From: Halalkalibacter nanhaiisediminis
GTDB taxonomy: Bacteria > Bacillota > Bacilli > Bacillales > Bacillaceae_D
Length of the DNA: 57,608 nucleotides
Reading direction: 5' to 3'
Assembly: GCF_007830185.1 (NCBI RefSeq)
Contig: NZ_VLKZ01000013.1
Location: 1-57,608 of the forward strand
The notes beneath the pieces are model-generated. The model made no database searches. It was not told the DNA's origin and saw only the letters and a list, made by a program, of their open reading frames with translations. The translations under genes and the position numbers were made by a program. This document shows positions 8,463-16,583 of the stretch, piece by piece (position 1 is the stretch's first letter; each line of letters opens with the position of its first letter).

Positions 8463-9473
8463 CTAGATTGTTGAATTAACTTTTCCACCACATGATTCTC
8501 TAATAATTAATTCATCTGCAAGGACAAACTGTTTTCTTTTTACCTCTTGACCATCTAATATTTTCAAAAGAAGCTCCATCGCTACGTTACCCATTTCAAA
8601 TTTCGGTTGAGAAATTGTGGTTAATGCTGGTTCGAAAATTGATGAAACCTTAATATTATCAAAACCAACAATCGCAATGTCCTCCGGAACTTTCAATCCT
8701 TGTAATTTAACAGCCTTAATCGCCCCTATTGCCATCTCATCATTTGCAGCAAAGACTGCTGAAGGTCGGTTGTTCAAAGCTAGTAATTTACTCATTTGAT
8801 TAAATCCAGATTCGTATGTGAAATCTCCTTCTTGAACAAAAACTTCTTCATAAAATAAATCATTTGTTTCAAGTGCTTGCTTATACCCTTTAATGCGATC
8901 TCTACTTAAGATGACGTTTGTTGGTCCAGTAATATGAGCAATTCTCGTATGGCCTAATTTAATGAGATGCTCCGTAACTTTCCTCGCACTACTAATATTA
9001 TCAATTGAGACAATTGGGATATCCGATCCTTCGATATACTCGCAGGCTAACACAACTGGATAGTCTTGAGAAATTTCAAGCAGGGAATCTTTATCCATTC
9101 TTGCTGTTAACAAAATCATTCCATCAGCTAGACGTTGCTTTAATATTTCCAAATAACGCTGTTCTTGATCAATGTTATTAGACGTATCACCAAGTAGTAC
9201 TTGATAGCCCTTTTTATGAGCTACAGATTCAATCCCCCGCAGCACTCTTGAAAAAAAAGGGTTCGCTATATCGGGTACAACAACCATAATGGTTTTCGTT
9301 TCATTAGTACGAAATTGCCTAGCTAACATATTAGGCTTGTAATTAAGTTCTTGAATTGCTACCTCTACTTTTTTTCTCGTTTCTGGCTTAACTGTCTCTG
9401 GTTTACAAAGAGCTCTTGAAACTGTTGCGACAGAAACACCAGCTTTTTTTGCTACATCACTCATTTTAGCCAT
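8463..9473 (-). CDS. LacI-family transcriptional regulator of the sugar operon
   Basis: This 336-residue protein begins with the LacI helix-turn-helix (SDVAKKAGVSVATVSRAL, about residues 4-21), followed by the hinge region and a periplasmic-binding-protein-like effector domain ending near residue 330. It is the first gene of the operon and lies 138 bases upstream of the isomerase gene. Three matching palindromes at 8412, 9491 and 9595 suggest that it represses both itself and the structural genes until a sugar intermediate binds. Confidence 0.93.
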   Translation of the reverse strand: MAKMSDVAKKAGVSVATVSRALCKPETVKPETRKKVEVAIQELNYKPNMLARQFRTNETKTIMVVVPDIANPFFSRVLRGIESVAHKKGYQVLLGDTSNNIDQEQRYLEILKQRLADGMILLTARMDKDSLLEISQDYPVVLACEYIEGSDIPIVSIDNISSARKVTEHLIKLGHTRIAHITGPTNVILSRDRIKGYKQALETNDLFYEEVFVQEGDFTYESGFNQMSKLLALNNRPSAVFAANDEMAIGAIKAVKLQGLKVPEDIAIVGFDNIKVSSIFEPALTTISQPKFEMGNVAMELLLKILDGQEVKRKQFVLADELIIRESCGGKVNSTI

Positions 9474-9490
9474 GGCATTACCCTCTCCAG

Positions 9491-9504
9491 TGTAATCGAT
9501 TACA
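9491..9504. promoter_or_regulatory. Perfect LacI/CcpA-type operator upstream of the regulator
   Basis: TGTAATCGATTACA is a perfect 14-base palindrome 17 bases upstream of the regulator start codon. It fits the cre consensus exactly. Its position close to the start codon is typical of autoregulation. Confidence 0.8.
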
Positions 9505-9594
9505 TTATAGAATCAATTAATACCTTAAAATTGAAGTATAGGAATACGTTACCAATCAATTGAAAGGGGAATCTGACAATCTTCGACACCTGAA

Positions 9595-9608
9595 TGTAAT
9601 CGATTACA
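9595..9608. promoter_or_regulatory. Second perfect operator palindrome upstream of the regulator
   Basis: This is an identical copy of TGTAATCGATTACA, 104 bases (about ten helical turns) from the copy at 9491. The spacing would allow a tetrameric or looped repressor complex. The rest of the 9474-9848 gap is AT-rich and contains the regulator promoter region and the inverted repeat at 9770-9808; no further gene is seen. Confidence 0.8.
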
Positions 9609-9769
9609 ATCAGACGCGGTAATAAATCAAATAATATTTTGTAACTGCTTTCATTATATTATATTTAATAAAAAATGCAATGGTTTTTTTAAAAAAAATT
9701 ATTGCTTTTTAATTCACTATTTAACAACCTTGATATGGCGTTGTTTAGTCAATAATGATTTTATATTGT

Positions 9770-9808
9770 ATGACCTTACCGCACTTCAGAAAGTTATGGT
9801 AAGGTCAT
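9770..9808 (-). terminator. Hairpin after comGB
   Basis: Eleven-base arms (ATGACCTTACC and its complement) flank a 17-base loop about 40 bases after the comGB stop codon. No strong T-tract follows on the minus strand, so it may be a weak terminator or a message-stabilising stem. It marks the end of the shortened comG operon. Confidence 0.45.
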
Positions 9809-9848
9809 AAACATTCAACATTCAACTACATATCCCTTAATGTTCCTT

Positions 9849-10898
9849 CTAAAGGACTCCTACCATTTGAAAGAGAGGAAGCATCGTTGCTAAAAATAGT
9901 AGAAACACAACTCCTCCAACCATAATAAAAAACGTTGGTTGAATAACTCGAAGAGCTCTCTGGAATGACTCATCAAGCTCTCGAAACAACATTTCACTAT
10001 AATGGACAAGATCATTAGCAAGATAGCCTGTTTTTTCACCATTTTCAATGACAAATGATAGCTCTTCTCTATAGTAAATCCTGTCATGAATCAATCTTGC
10101 CAATGAATGACCTTGATGCAATTCGTGAGAAAGTTGCGTGCACTCTTGTTGAAAAAATGGTAGATAATCTTGTTCATTAAATAAATGCAGAGCCTGTTGT
10201 AAAGTCATCCCTACCCCTAGCATCCTTCCAAGCTGCAAGGAAAAATAGTACGTAATGATCGTTTGGACATATTTACCGAGAAAAGGTAAAGATAATAACT
10301 TCAACACCCTCTTATATGGTGACCATGACTTCATCTTGTACCAATAATATAGTAATCCGATGAAAAGGAAAAAGAAAATCATTAAGAAGAAGTAAGGAGA
10401 ATATTGAAGGAATATCAGCAAGAGCTTTGTTAATAATGGTAATTCAGTCGTTGTCGCGAAAAAGGAACGAAAATGAGGAACAACAAATTGGTACATTAAG
10501 ACAAGAAGCAGAAGGCAAAACCAAAGGAGCAAGATGGGATAACGGAGAATCTTGACTAATTCTTGTTTCATTTTTTCTCTTTGTTCTAATATAGTACCAG
10601 CACGGATGAAACCTTCAGCTAACTCACCTTGTTGCTCATAAAAATAGAGAAATGATTTAAGACTTGGGGGAATATCAAATAAGTGAAAAGCTTCATAGGC
10701 AGGGTGTCCTGATTTCAAACTTTCGAGAACATCGGAGATTTGTTTCTTTGTTGGGTTCGATACATGGAGTTGAATAAACGTAAGAGCAGCGTTTAAGGGA
10801 TATCCTTGTTCTAATAATCGACCAATCCTGACAAAGTGATTCGCTGTTTTCTGTAAGTGCCTATTTTTTCGTCGTTTCAATCTTATTTTTTTATTCAT
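9849..10898 (-). CDS. comGB: Competence pseudopilus inner-membrane protein ComGB
   Basis: This 349-residue protein of the GspF/PilC family has three membrane segments, at about residues 105-125, 150-170 and 325-345, and two duplicated GspF domains (for example YYFSLQLGRMLGVGMTLQQAL). In Bacillus it is the membrane platform for pseudopilus assembly during DNA uptake. It overlaps comGA by eight bases. Its length is normal, but the next genes of the operon, comGC to comGG, are absent; the hairpin at 9770 and the sugar regulator follow instead. Confidence 0.9.
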   Translation of the reverse strand: MNKKIRLKRRKNRHLQKTANHFVRIGRLLEQGYPLNAALTFIQLHVSNPTKKQISDVLESLKSGHPAYEAFHLFDIPPSLKSFLYFYEQQGELAEGFIRAGTILEQREKMKQELVKILRYPILLLWFCLLLLVLMYQFVVPHFRSFFATTTELPLLTKLLLIFLQYSPYFFLMIFFFLFIGLLYYWYKMKSWSPYKRVLKLLSLPFLGKYVQTIITYYFSLQLGRMLGVGMTLQQALHLFNEQDYLPFFQQECTQLSHELHQGHSLARLIHDRIYYREELSFVIENGEKTGYLANDLVHYSEMLFRELDESFQRALRVIQPTFFIMVGGVVFLLFLATMLPLFQMVGVL

Positions 10899-11949
10899 TA
10901 ATAACCCTCAACATTTCATCATCTGATAAATAACCTAGCGCCCAAGCTTTTTTCGCTGCTGCTTTGAATCCCCATTCTGCTCCCGCTTTTCGACTCACAA
11001 ATGCTTCACTCAAAGCCTTCCCTTTCAGTACTTCAAACAATGCAGCTCTAGATCTCGTTCGATAACGCTCACAGTGTCGATCACAGAATCCTTGGCAAAT
11101 CGGACACTTTATCTGAACTAGTTGCTGAGATAAAACCATTTTACAACATTCAGATAAATCTAATTTTGAGACACCTAAGTCAAGCATACGTAAAAGGGCG
11201 GCATAACAACTGCTCGCATGAACGGTTGCCAGCACTAGATGACCAGTCAAAGCAGCACGTACCGCAAGGGAAGCGGTAATTTCGTCTCTTATTTCACCAA
11301 TTAAAATGACGTCTGGGTCATGCCGTAGGCTCGCTTTTAGAACCGTGTCAAAGCTCATTCCTGCCCTCATGTTCACTTCTACTTGTATAATGGTAGGAAT
11401 CGGTCGTTCGATAGGGTCTTCTATTGTAATAATTGACCTCCCTCCTTCTCTTATGATTTGTTCAATTATTGCATATAAGGTTGTTGATTTACCTGAACCA
11501 GTTGGACCAGAAAGAAGACAGAGACCTCGGGGCATTTTACTAACCTCAAATAGCGTATTACGAGAATGCTGAAGGACTGATAAGGAAGGCAACGCTTTAG
11601 AAGATAAATGAGGGAGAATTCGAATTGCTAAACTTTCTTTATCTTTTGTGGGTAATGTCGACAAACGCAGAGAAAAAGAAGAAGATTTTGTGAGGTGGAT
11701 CATTGACGAACTTTGGGGTTTACGACGTTCACCTATATCCATCCCAGACTGGTATTTAAAATGACTAATTAAACGATCAGCTAGACTTGGTAAAAGCTCT
11801 TTCCAATGTTCTAGCTTACCATTAAGGCGATATGTCATAAGACACTTATTTGGCATTGGAACAAAGTGAACATCTGTCGCTTTCATCTGAATCACCTCAT
11901 CAATAATAGACCGACTATATTGTTCAATATCGTACAACTCAACTCTCAT
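10891..11949 (-). CDS. comGA: Competence traffic ATPase ComGA
   Basis: This 352-residue secretion ATPase of the PilB/GspE family shows Walker A GPTGSGKST (about residues 148-156), an Asp box, Walker B-type DVILIGEIRDEIT and a C-terminal zinc-type cluster CPICQGFCDRHC. It acts at the inner face of the membrane to drive pseudopilus assembly for DNA uptake. AAGGAG abuts the ATG at 11949, an unusually tight spacing; TTG at 11937 is an alternative start. It is followed only by comGB. Confidence 0.92.
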   Translation of the reverse strand: MRVELYDIEQYSRSIIDEVIQMKATDVHFVPMPNKCLMTYRLNGKLEHWKELLPSLADRLISHFKYQSGMDIGERRKPQSSSMIHLTKSSSFSLRLSTLPTKDKESLAIRILPHLSSKALPSLSVLQHSRNTLFEVSKMPRGLCLLSGPTGSGKSTTLYAIIEQIIREGGRSIITIEDPIERPIPTIIQVEVNMRAGMSFDTVLKASLRHDPDVILIGEIRDEITASLAVRAALTGHLVLATVHASSCYAALLRMLDLGVSKLDLSECCKMVLSQQLVQIKCPICQGFCDRHCERYRTRSRAALFEVLKGKALSEAFVSRKAGAEWGFKAAAKKAWALGYLSDDEMLRVINE

Positions 11950-12090
11950 CTCCTTACATATTAGTTAAGGGTTGGCTAACTAGAAATTGCAGCCGCCCTT
12001 TTATAACTTACCTATTCAACAGAAATAAACAATTTCCTTCTTAAATTTGCATAAATCTTTATATTTAGGTTACAGTATAAATAAGATCGA

Positions 12091-12162
12091 TGGGCTATCG
12101 CCAAGCGGTAAGGCAACGGATTTTGATTCCGTCATGCGTTGGTTCGAATCCAGCTAGCCCAG
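12091..12162 (+). tRNA. tRNA-Gln (anticodon TTG)
   Basis: A full cloverleaf can be drawn. The acceptor arms are TGGGCTA (12091-12097) and TAGCCCA (12155-12161) with discriminator G. The anticodon stem is ACGGA/TCCGT around loop TTTTGAT, anticodon TTG (12123-12125). The T arm is GTTGG-TTCGAAT-CCAGC. CCA is not encoded. The gene stands alone. Confidence 0.95.
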
Positions 12163-12175
12163 TAACCTTTTAATT

Positions 12176-12213
12176 AGCCAAGTGGAATTTCCCCATTCCC
12201 CTTGGCTTTTTTA
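12176..12213 (+). terminator. Terminator of the tRNA-Gln gene
   Basis: The hairpin AGCCAAG...CTTGGCT has an inner GGAAT/ATTCC stem and is followed by six T residues, 14 bases after the tRNA. It is convergent with the HNH gene. Confidence 0.85.
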
Positions 12214-12226
12214 TTTGTAGAGCATC

Positions 12227-12529
12227 TCATCTGGATTTCCGTATTCGTTCCTTTGATTTTCTCATTTTAATTAATGTCATAGCAGGCTGCTTTCTAATCC
12301 ATTGAATAAATTTCTTCATTTGTTCATCCTCTCTTAAACGTTCAATTGTCATCAACCTCTCTGCTAATTCAGCATTTGTGTATAAGGCATGGATTTGTTT
12401 ATGACAAGGGATACATAATTCCGCAGTAGGAAGATGTGCTCCTCCTTCCTCCCTTGGTGTTAAATGATGTCTCGTGAGTTCGACTTCTACCCTAGCACAC
12501 AATTCACATTGACCGATTTTATGCTTCAC
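12227..12529 (-). CDS. HNH domain protein (YisB-like)
   Basis: This roughly 100-residue protein carries a compact HNH nuclease-type zinc fold: CELC near the N-terminus, then TRHHLTPREEGG, and CIPCHKQIHALY. This arrangement matches YisB-like small HNH proteins of Bacillus. The GTG at 12529 is chosen because AAGGG precedes it and the protein then begins just before the first CxxC; a TTG at 12583 lacks a ribosome binding site. The C-terminal third is basic. The biological role is unknown; nuclease activity is predicted from the fold only. Confidence 0.7.
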   Translation of the reverse strand: MKHKIGQCELCARVEVELTRHHLTPREEGGAHLPTAELCIPCHKQIHALYTNAELAERLMTIERLREDEQMKKFIQWIRKQPAMTLIKMRKSKERIRKSR

Positions 12530-12685
12530 CTTAAATCCCTTCCATCCTAGTTGATAACTAGCCTCTTTTCTTCCTTTCTTCAATTATTGTTGTTTAATTC
12601 CTCTTTTTTCTGCAAAAAGAAACACAAATTATAGTCGAAATTTGCTACGATAGGGATTGATGTATGAACGAGAGGAGAACTTTGC

Positions 12686-15037
12686 ATGCAAGTAGCTTAC
12701 TATCAGGACAAGCTGATCCATCTTCCTACCTGCGAACGTGATAAATGGCAACAATTATATATGGCTAGTATGAGACAAGAGGTCACTTGTATACATTGTC
12801 ATACTCCTTTGCGTATGGAAATTGGTATACATGCTCCTGCCCAATTCTCTCATTCTCAAATGACACAAGAATGTCAGACTGTAGCTAGCCTTATGGAAAG
12901 CAAGCTTCAAATAAAAGAGCAAGCAGATGAAAATCAGAACCATTCCAACAATGACTCTAGTATTCACCTTCCTAAGCGTAGGGCAATATCGGATTCAAGC
13001 GTCAGTGAAGACCGAATTTGGAAGGAACCCGAAACAATCAAAGCCATTCCAACTTTCCATGACAAACAGACTCATGAGAATTCTAAAGATCTTAGTGGTT
13101 ATCGTCTTACACTGAAGGAAAAAGGCATTTATCTTGATGATAATCAATGGTCAGCCGTAACAACAACAGAAGGACCACTCCTTATCCTTGCAGGTGCTGG
13201 TAGCGGAAAGACCCGCGTACTCACAACTCGAACAGCCTATATGTTATCTGAGTTGGACTACTCACCTAAGGAAATGATCCTCGTTACCTTTACAGCAAAA
13301 GCTGCAAAAGAAATGAAAGATCGTATGCGTATTTATCCAGGACTTGACCCAGCGATTCTTCAACAATTAGTTGTCGGTACATTTCATAGCATTTTTTATA
13401 AAATGCTCTTGCACCATGAACCAGAACGCTGGGATGCAGCCAATTTATTAAAACTGGAATGGCAACGTCAGGCGATGTTAAAAGAAGCTGGTCGAGAAAT
13501 TGATCTCGATGAAAAAGATTTCGCATTTGATCAGGCTCTCACTCAAATTAGTTGGTGGAAAAATCACCTTCTATCACCAGAGCAGGTTAAAGCCAAGGAT
13601 ATTTGGGAAGAGCGTGTTTCCTATTTGTATAAACGGTATGAACAAATGAGACAAGCCAAGCGTTTATTCGACTTTGACGATATGCTGCTTGGTACCCATC
13701 GTCTTCTAAGTGAAAATCCACGACTATTGAAACGTTATCAACAACGCTTTTCTTATGTGTCGGTTGATGAATTTCAAGATATTAATAAAGTACAAGTTGA
13801 ATTGATTACCATGTTAACAGAACCTACAAAGAATTTATGTGTGGTTGGTGATGATGACCAGTCCATATATGCGTTTCGTGGAAGTGACCCATCATATATT
13901 CTTTCCTTTAAAGAACGCTATAAGAATACGAAAGTCGTTGTACTGGATGAGAATTATCGCTCTAATCATGAAATCACTTCATCAGCGAACAATGTGATTA
14001 CAACAAACCGAACTCGTTTTCAAAAAACGCTTCGTGCCCAAACGTCTATTGATCAAGCTCCTCTCCTTTTTTATCCGTATGATGAAGAAGAGGAAGCGAC
14101 CATGATTGTTACTGACGTGAAAAAACAACTCGAAAATGGGGCATACCCTCGAGAATTTGCTGTCTTATTTCGCACAAACAGTTCAGCTAGAGCATTGCTT
14201 GAACGATTTATCTCTTCAAGTATTCCATTCCAGCTTGATGCAGATGGCGAATCCTTTTATCGCCGAAAATCAGTTCGGAAAATCCTTGCCTATCTTCGTT
14301 TAGCTATGAATCCTGACGATAGCCAAGCCATGTCCGACTTAGTCGGAGCACTATTTTTAAAGCAACATGTTATTCAAGACATAAAAGCAACGAGTATAAT
14401 GGAAGATTGTACACTTGTTGAAGCCCTACCACATATTCCTGGACTCCAAGCGTTTCAAACGAAAAAACTCGCTTCATTGCCTGAAAAATTTAATCAGTTA
14501 AAAACAATGTCCCCTGTTGAAGCCATCTCTTTTATTGAATCTAGTATGGGATTTAATGATTACGTTAAAAAGCAAGGAAATGAAGGGAACAAAATGGAAC
14601 GAGGTTCGGATGATGTTCGTGACCTAAAAGTGGCAGCTAATCTCCATACTTCCATTCATGCCTTTTTAGAGCACACAGAACACATGGTTGCAAAATATGA
14701 TGAGCTGCGTAAACAACGTGGAAACATAGAAGCCGTCCAGCTAATGACAATTCATCGAGCTAAAGGTTTAGAATTTAAACATGTATACATTATTGGCGCG
14801 GCAGAGGGCGGTTTACCTCATGATTATGCACTTGACGCTTGGCGTGAAGGCGATGACAAACCACTCGAAGAAGAACGACGTCTCATGTATGTTGCGATGA
14901 CAAGAGCAGAGGAGAGTTTAAAAGTTTCTACACCAATGATGAGACGTGGAAAAAAAGCATTTCGCTCTCGGTTTGTACGTGAAATGCAACGTTTTGCTCC
15001 AAAACAACAACTTAGCCAATCAGAAAGGAGTAGATAA
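12686..15037 (+). CDS. yjcD: UvrD/PcrA-like DNA helicase (YjcD type) with CoiA-like N-terminal Cys/His module
   Basis: This 783-residue superfamily 1A helicase shows Walker A GAGSGKT (about 170), VDEFQDIN, GDDDQSIYAFRG, DENYRSN, TIHRAKGLEFKHV and YVAMTRA in the canonical order. Before the helicase lie about 150 extra residues. They begin with VTCIHCHTPLRMEIG and a distal FSHSQMTQEC, a CxxC...H...C pattern also found in the N-terminus of CoiA, then a polar linker. It probably unwinds DNA in repair or recombination. AGAGGAG precedes the ATG. The downstream HD gene starts one base after its stop codon. Confidence 0.9.
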   Translation: MQVAYYQDKLIHLPTCERDKWQQLYMASMRQEVTCIHCHTPLRMEIGIHAPAQFSHSQMTQECQTVASLMESKLQIKEQADENQNHSNNDSSIHLPKRRAISDSSVSEDRIWKEPETIKAIPTFHDKQTHENSKDLSGYRLTLKEKGIYLDDNQWSAVTTTEGPLLILAGAGSGKTRVLTTRTAYMLSELDYSPKEMILVTFTAKAAKEMKDRMRIYPGLDPAILQQLVVGTFHSIFYKMLLHHEPERWDAANLLKLEWQRQAMLKEAGREIDLDEKDFAFDQALTQISWWKNHLLSPEQVKAKDIWEERVSYLYKRYEQMRQAKRLFDFDDMLLGTHRLLSENPRLLKRYQQRFSYVSVDEFQDINKVQVELITMLTEPTKNLCVVGDDDQSIYAFRGSDPSYILSFKERYKNTKVVVLDENYRSNHEITSSANNVITTNRTRFQKTLRAQTSIDQAPLLFYPYDEEEEATMIVTDVKKQLENGAYPREFAVLFRTNSSARALLERFISSSIPFQLDADGESFYRRKSVRKILAYLRLAMNPDDSQAMSDLVGALFLKQHVIQDIKATSIMEDCTLVEALPHIPGLQAFQTKKLASLPEKFNQLKTMSPVEAISFIESSMGFNDYVKKQGNEGNKMERGSDDVRDLKVAANLHTSIHAFLEHTEHMVAKYDELRKQRGNIEAVQLMTIHRAKGLEFKHVYIIGAAEGGLPHDYALDAWREGDDKPLEEERRLMYVAMTRAEESLKVSTPMMRRGKKAFRSRFVREMQRFAPKQQLSQSERSR

Positions 15038-15038
15038 C

Positions 15039-15683
15039 GTGAAGCAAACAGAGATGATTAATAAAACAAAGCAATGGGTAAAAAATCAGTTACTCGAAGA
15101 GAAAACTGGTCATGACTGGCAACACATTCGACGTGTGACAAAGCAAGCAGAGGAAATGGCAGAGGTGGAGGGGGCAGATAAGCTAGTTGTTACACTAGCA
15201 GCACTTACTCACGATCTTATTGATGATAAAGTCGTCGAAAGTGAAGAGCAAGGACTACAGATGGTGAACCAATGGTTTAGTGAAATTGGCCTATCTGATA
15301 CAGAACGGAATCATATTATCAACATTATTACATCAATGTCCTTTAAAGGAGGAAACAACAAAGCAATGACAACCCTTGAAGGAAAAATCGTCCAAGATGC
15401 CGACAGATTAGATGCCCTTGGTGCAATTGGAATTGCCCGTACATTTATCTATTCTGGGAGTAAAGGACAACCGATGTATGACCCGGCACTATCTGTTCGT
15501 GATTCGATGACACTTGAAGAGTATCGAAATGGTCAATCAAGTGCGATTAATCACTTCTACGAAAAGCTTTTAAAGCTAAAGGACCTGATGAATACAGAGG
15601 AAGGAAAAAGAATAGCCAGTGTGCGCCACACATTTATGGAAGAATTTCTTGAACAATTTTACGATGAATGGGGAAATGAATAA
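15039..15683 (+). CDS. HD-domain phosphohydrolase (YedJ-like)
   Basis: This 214-residue protein has the HD metal-site motifs HDWQHIRRV, THDLIDD and DADRLDALGA. It resembles the YedJ family of predicted phosphohydrolases. The GTG start at 15039 has GAAAGGAG nine bases upstream and starts the homologous region; a frame extending 31 residues further into the helicase gene is not supported. It is translationally linked to the helicase gene. The substrate is unknown. Confidence 0.85.
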   Translation: MKQTEMINKTKQWVKNQLLEEKTGHDWQHIRRVTKQAEEMAEVEGADKLVVTLAALTHDLIDDKVVESEEQGLQMVNQWFSEIGLSDTERNHIINIITSMSFKGGNNKAMTTLEGKIVQDADRLDALGAIGIARTFIYSGSKGQPMYDPALSVRDSMTLEEYRNGQSSAINHFYEKLLKLKDLMNTEEGKRIASVRHTFMEEFLEQFYDEWGNE

Positions 15684-15687
15684 AACG

Positions 15688-15724
15688 ATGAGCAGTTGCC
15701 CTTGTGGGTACTGCTCATTTTTTT
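15688..15724 (+). terminator. Terminator after the helicase-HD operon
   Basis: ATGAGCAGT and ACTGCTCAT form a nine-base stem followed by seven T residues. It is convergent with cotO. Confidence 0.85.
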
Positions 15725-15737
15725 AATATCAATTGAG

Positions 15738-16202
15738 CTACGGATTCACTACTTTAATAGCCGTTACTTCATTTAGATTAAGCTCTATGTTGTGAGGTGG
15801 GGCTTCCATTCTTAACATTATTTTTTCATTTTCAATCTTCTCGATTAGCCCAATATACGTCATTCCTTTTACTTGTAACTCTGTATTCGGCTTAATCGTA
15901 TCAGGCATCGATTGAATGTACGTTATTTTCTCTGAAATGGATCGTTCTTCTACATCGATCTGTTTATTTACGAGATTTACTTTAGCTACTTTTGTCTCCC
16001 AAACCTTAACTTTATCTTTTTGCACCTGGTCTCTTGCTTCACGACTAGTGTCGGATTTTGTTTCTTCTCGTCTCCCTACTATTTCTTGCTGCACTTCTTT
16101 ATCAAGCTCTTTTTTCCGATAAAAGAACTCCTGGTTATCCACTTCTACTTCTGTTTCTTTTGCTTGATGAATATAAAGCAATGGTAGTGTTCGCTTTGGC
16201 AT
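15738..16202 (-). CDS. cotO: Spore coat protein CotO-like
   Basis: This 154-residue protein starts PKRTLPLLYIHQAK, like CotO of Bacillus, then has a charged coiled-coil middle (about 20-80). It ends with a small beta-type domain (SISEKITYIQSMPDTI, VKGMTYIGLIEKIE). CotO is a morphogenetic coat or crust protein. In B. subtilis its gene lies next to fabI, as here, which supports the call. AGAGGG precedes the ATG. The middle part is poorly conserved, so confidence rests on the two ends and the location. Confidence 0.75.
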   Translation of the reverse strand: MPKRTLPLLYIHQAKETEVEVDNQEFFYRKKELDKEVQQEIVGRREETKSDTSREARDQVQKDKVKVWETKVAKVNLVNKQIDVEERSISEKITYIQSMPDTIKPNTELQVKGMTYIGLIEKIENEKIMLRMEAPPHNIELNLNEVTAIKVVNP

Positions 16203-16253
16203 TTATATCCCTCTTTCCATAAATAAGTATAGTTATTTTTATTGTTAAACTAA

Positions 16254-16481
16254 TTGATCTATGCTTTTATTTCAATTTATCCTGGCGGCCAAGGGAGCGG
16301 TGGCGGCTATTCCGTGGAGGACAGGGAGGTGGCTTTTGGCCTTGGCTCTTTTTGCAAACTGACTGGGGATATAGTTGTGGTTCAAGCTCGGGATTTAGCT
16401 CAAGCTCTGAATGGAGAACTGGTCGCTAACATTTCCACCGACGGCCAATACACCCTAGAGGCCGCTAAAGTTCACTACTAA
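16254..16481 (+). other. GC-rich open stretch, possible decayed glycine-rich gene
   Basis: This stretch is clearly richer in G and C than its neighbours. One frame is open for 75 codons from a TTG without ribosome binding site and begins with YPGGQGSGGGYS. The neighbouring frame encodes RGGQGGGFWPWLF followed by a Cys/Ser/Trp-rich tail up to 16433. The glycine-rich theme continuing across two frames suggests a frameshifted gene, perhaps a small spore or surface protein. It may instead be non-coding. No family is recognised. Confidence 0.3.
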
Positions 16482-16522
16482 AATAGCACCTTAAATACAT
16501 GTGATGTTCTAGGAAAATAAAA

Positions 16523-16566
16523 AGACTAACTCAATTAGGTATAATAAAACCTTTTTGAGTCAGTCT
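16523..16566 (-). terminator. Terminator of fabI
   Basis: On the minus strand AGACTGACTCAA pairs with TTGAGTTAGTCT (one wobble or mismatch), followed by TTTTTATTTT. It lies directly after the fabI stop codon. Confidence 0.8.
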
Positions 16567-16583
16567 GTTGTTCTCGTTATTAT

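Noticed and set aside
11306-11572. Plus-strand frame opposite comGA
   Set aside because: Shadow of the conserved ATPase core; no start signals.
14946-15038. 31-codon N-terminal extension of the HD protein into the helicase gene
   Set aside because: The helicase C-terminus is conserved there, and the GTG at 15039 has a proper ribosome binding site.
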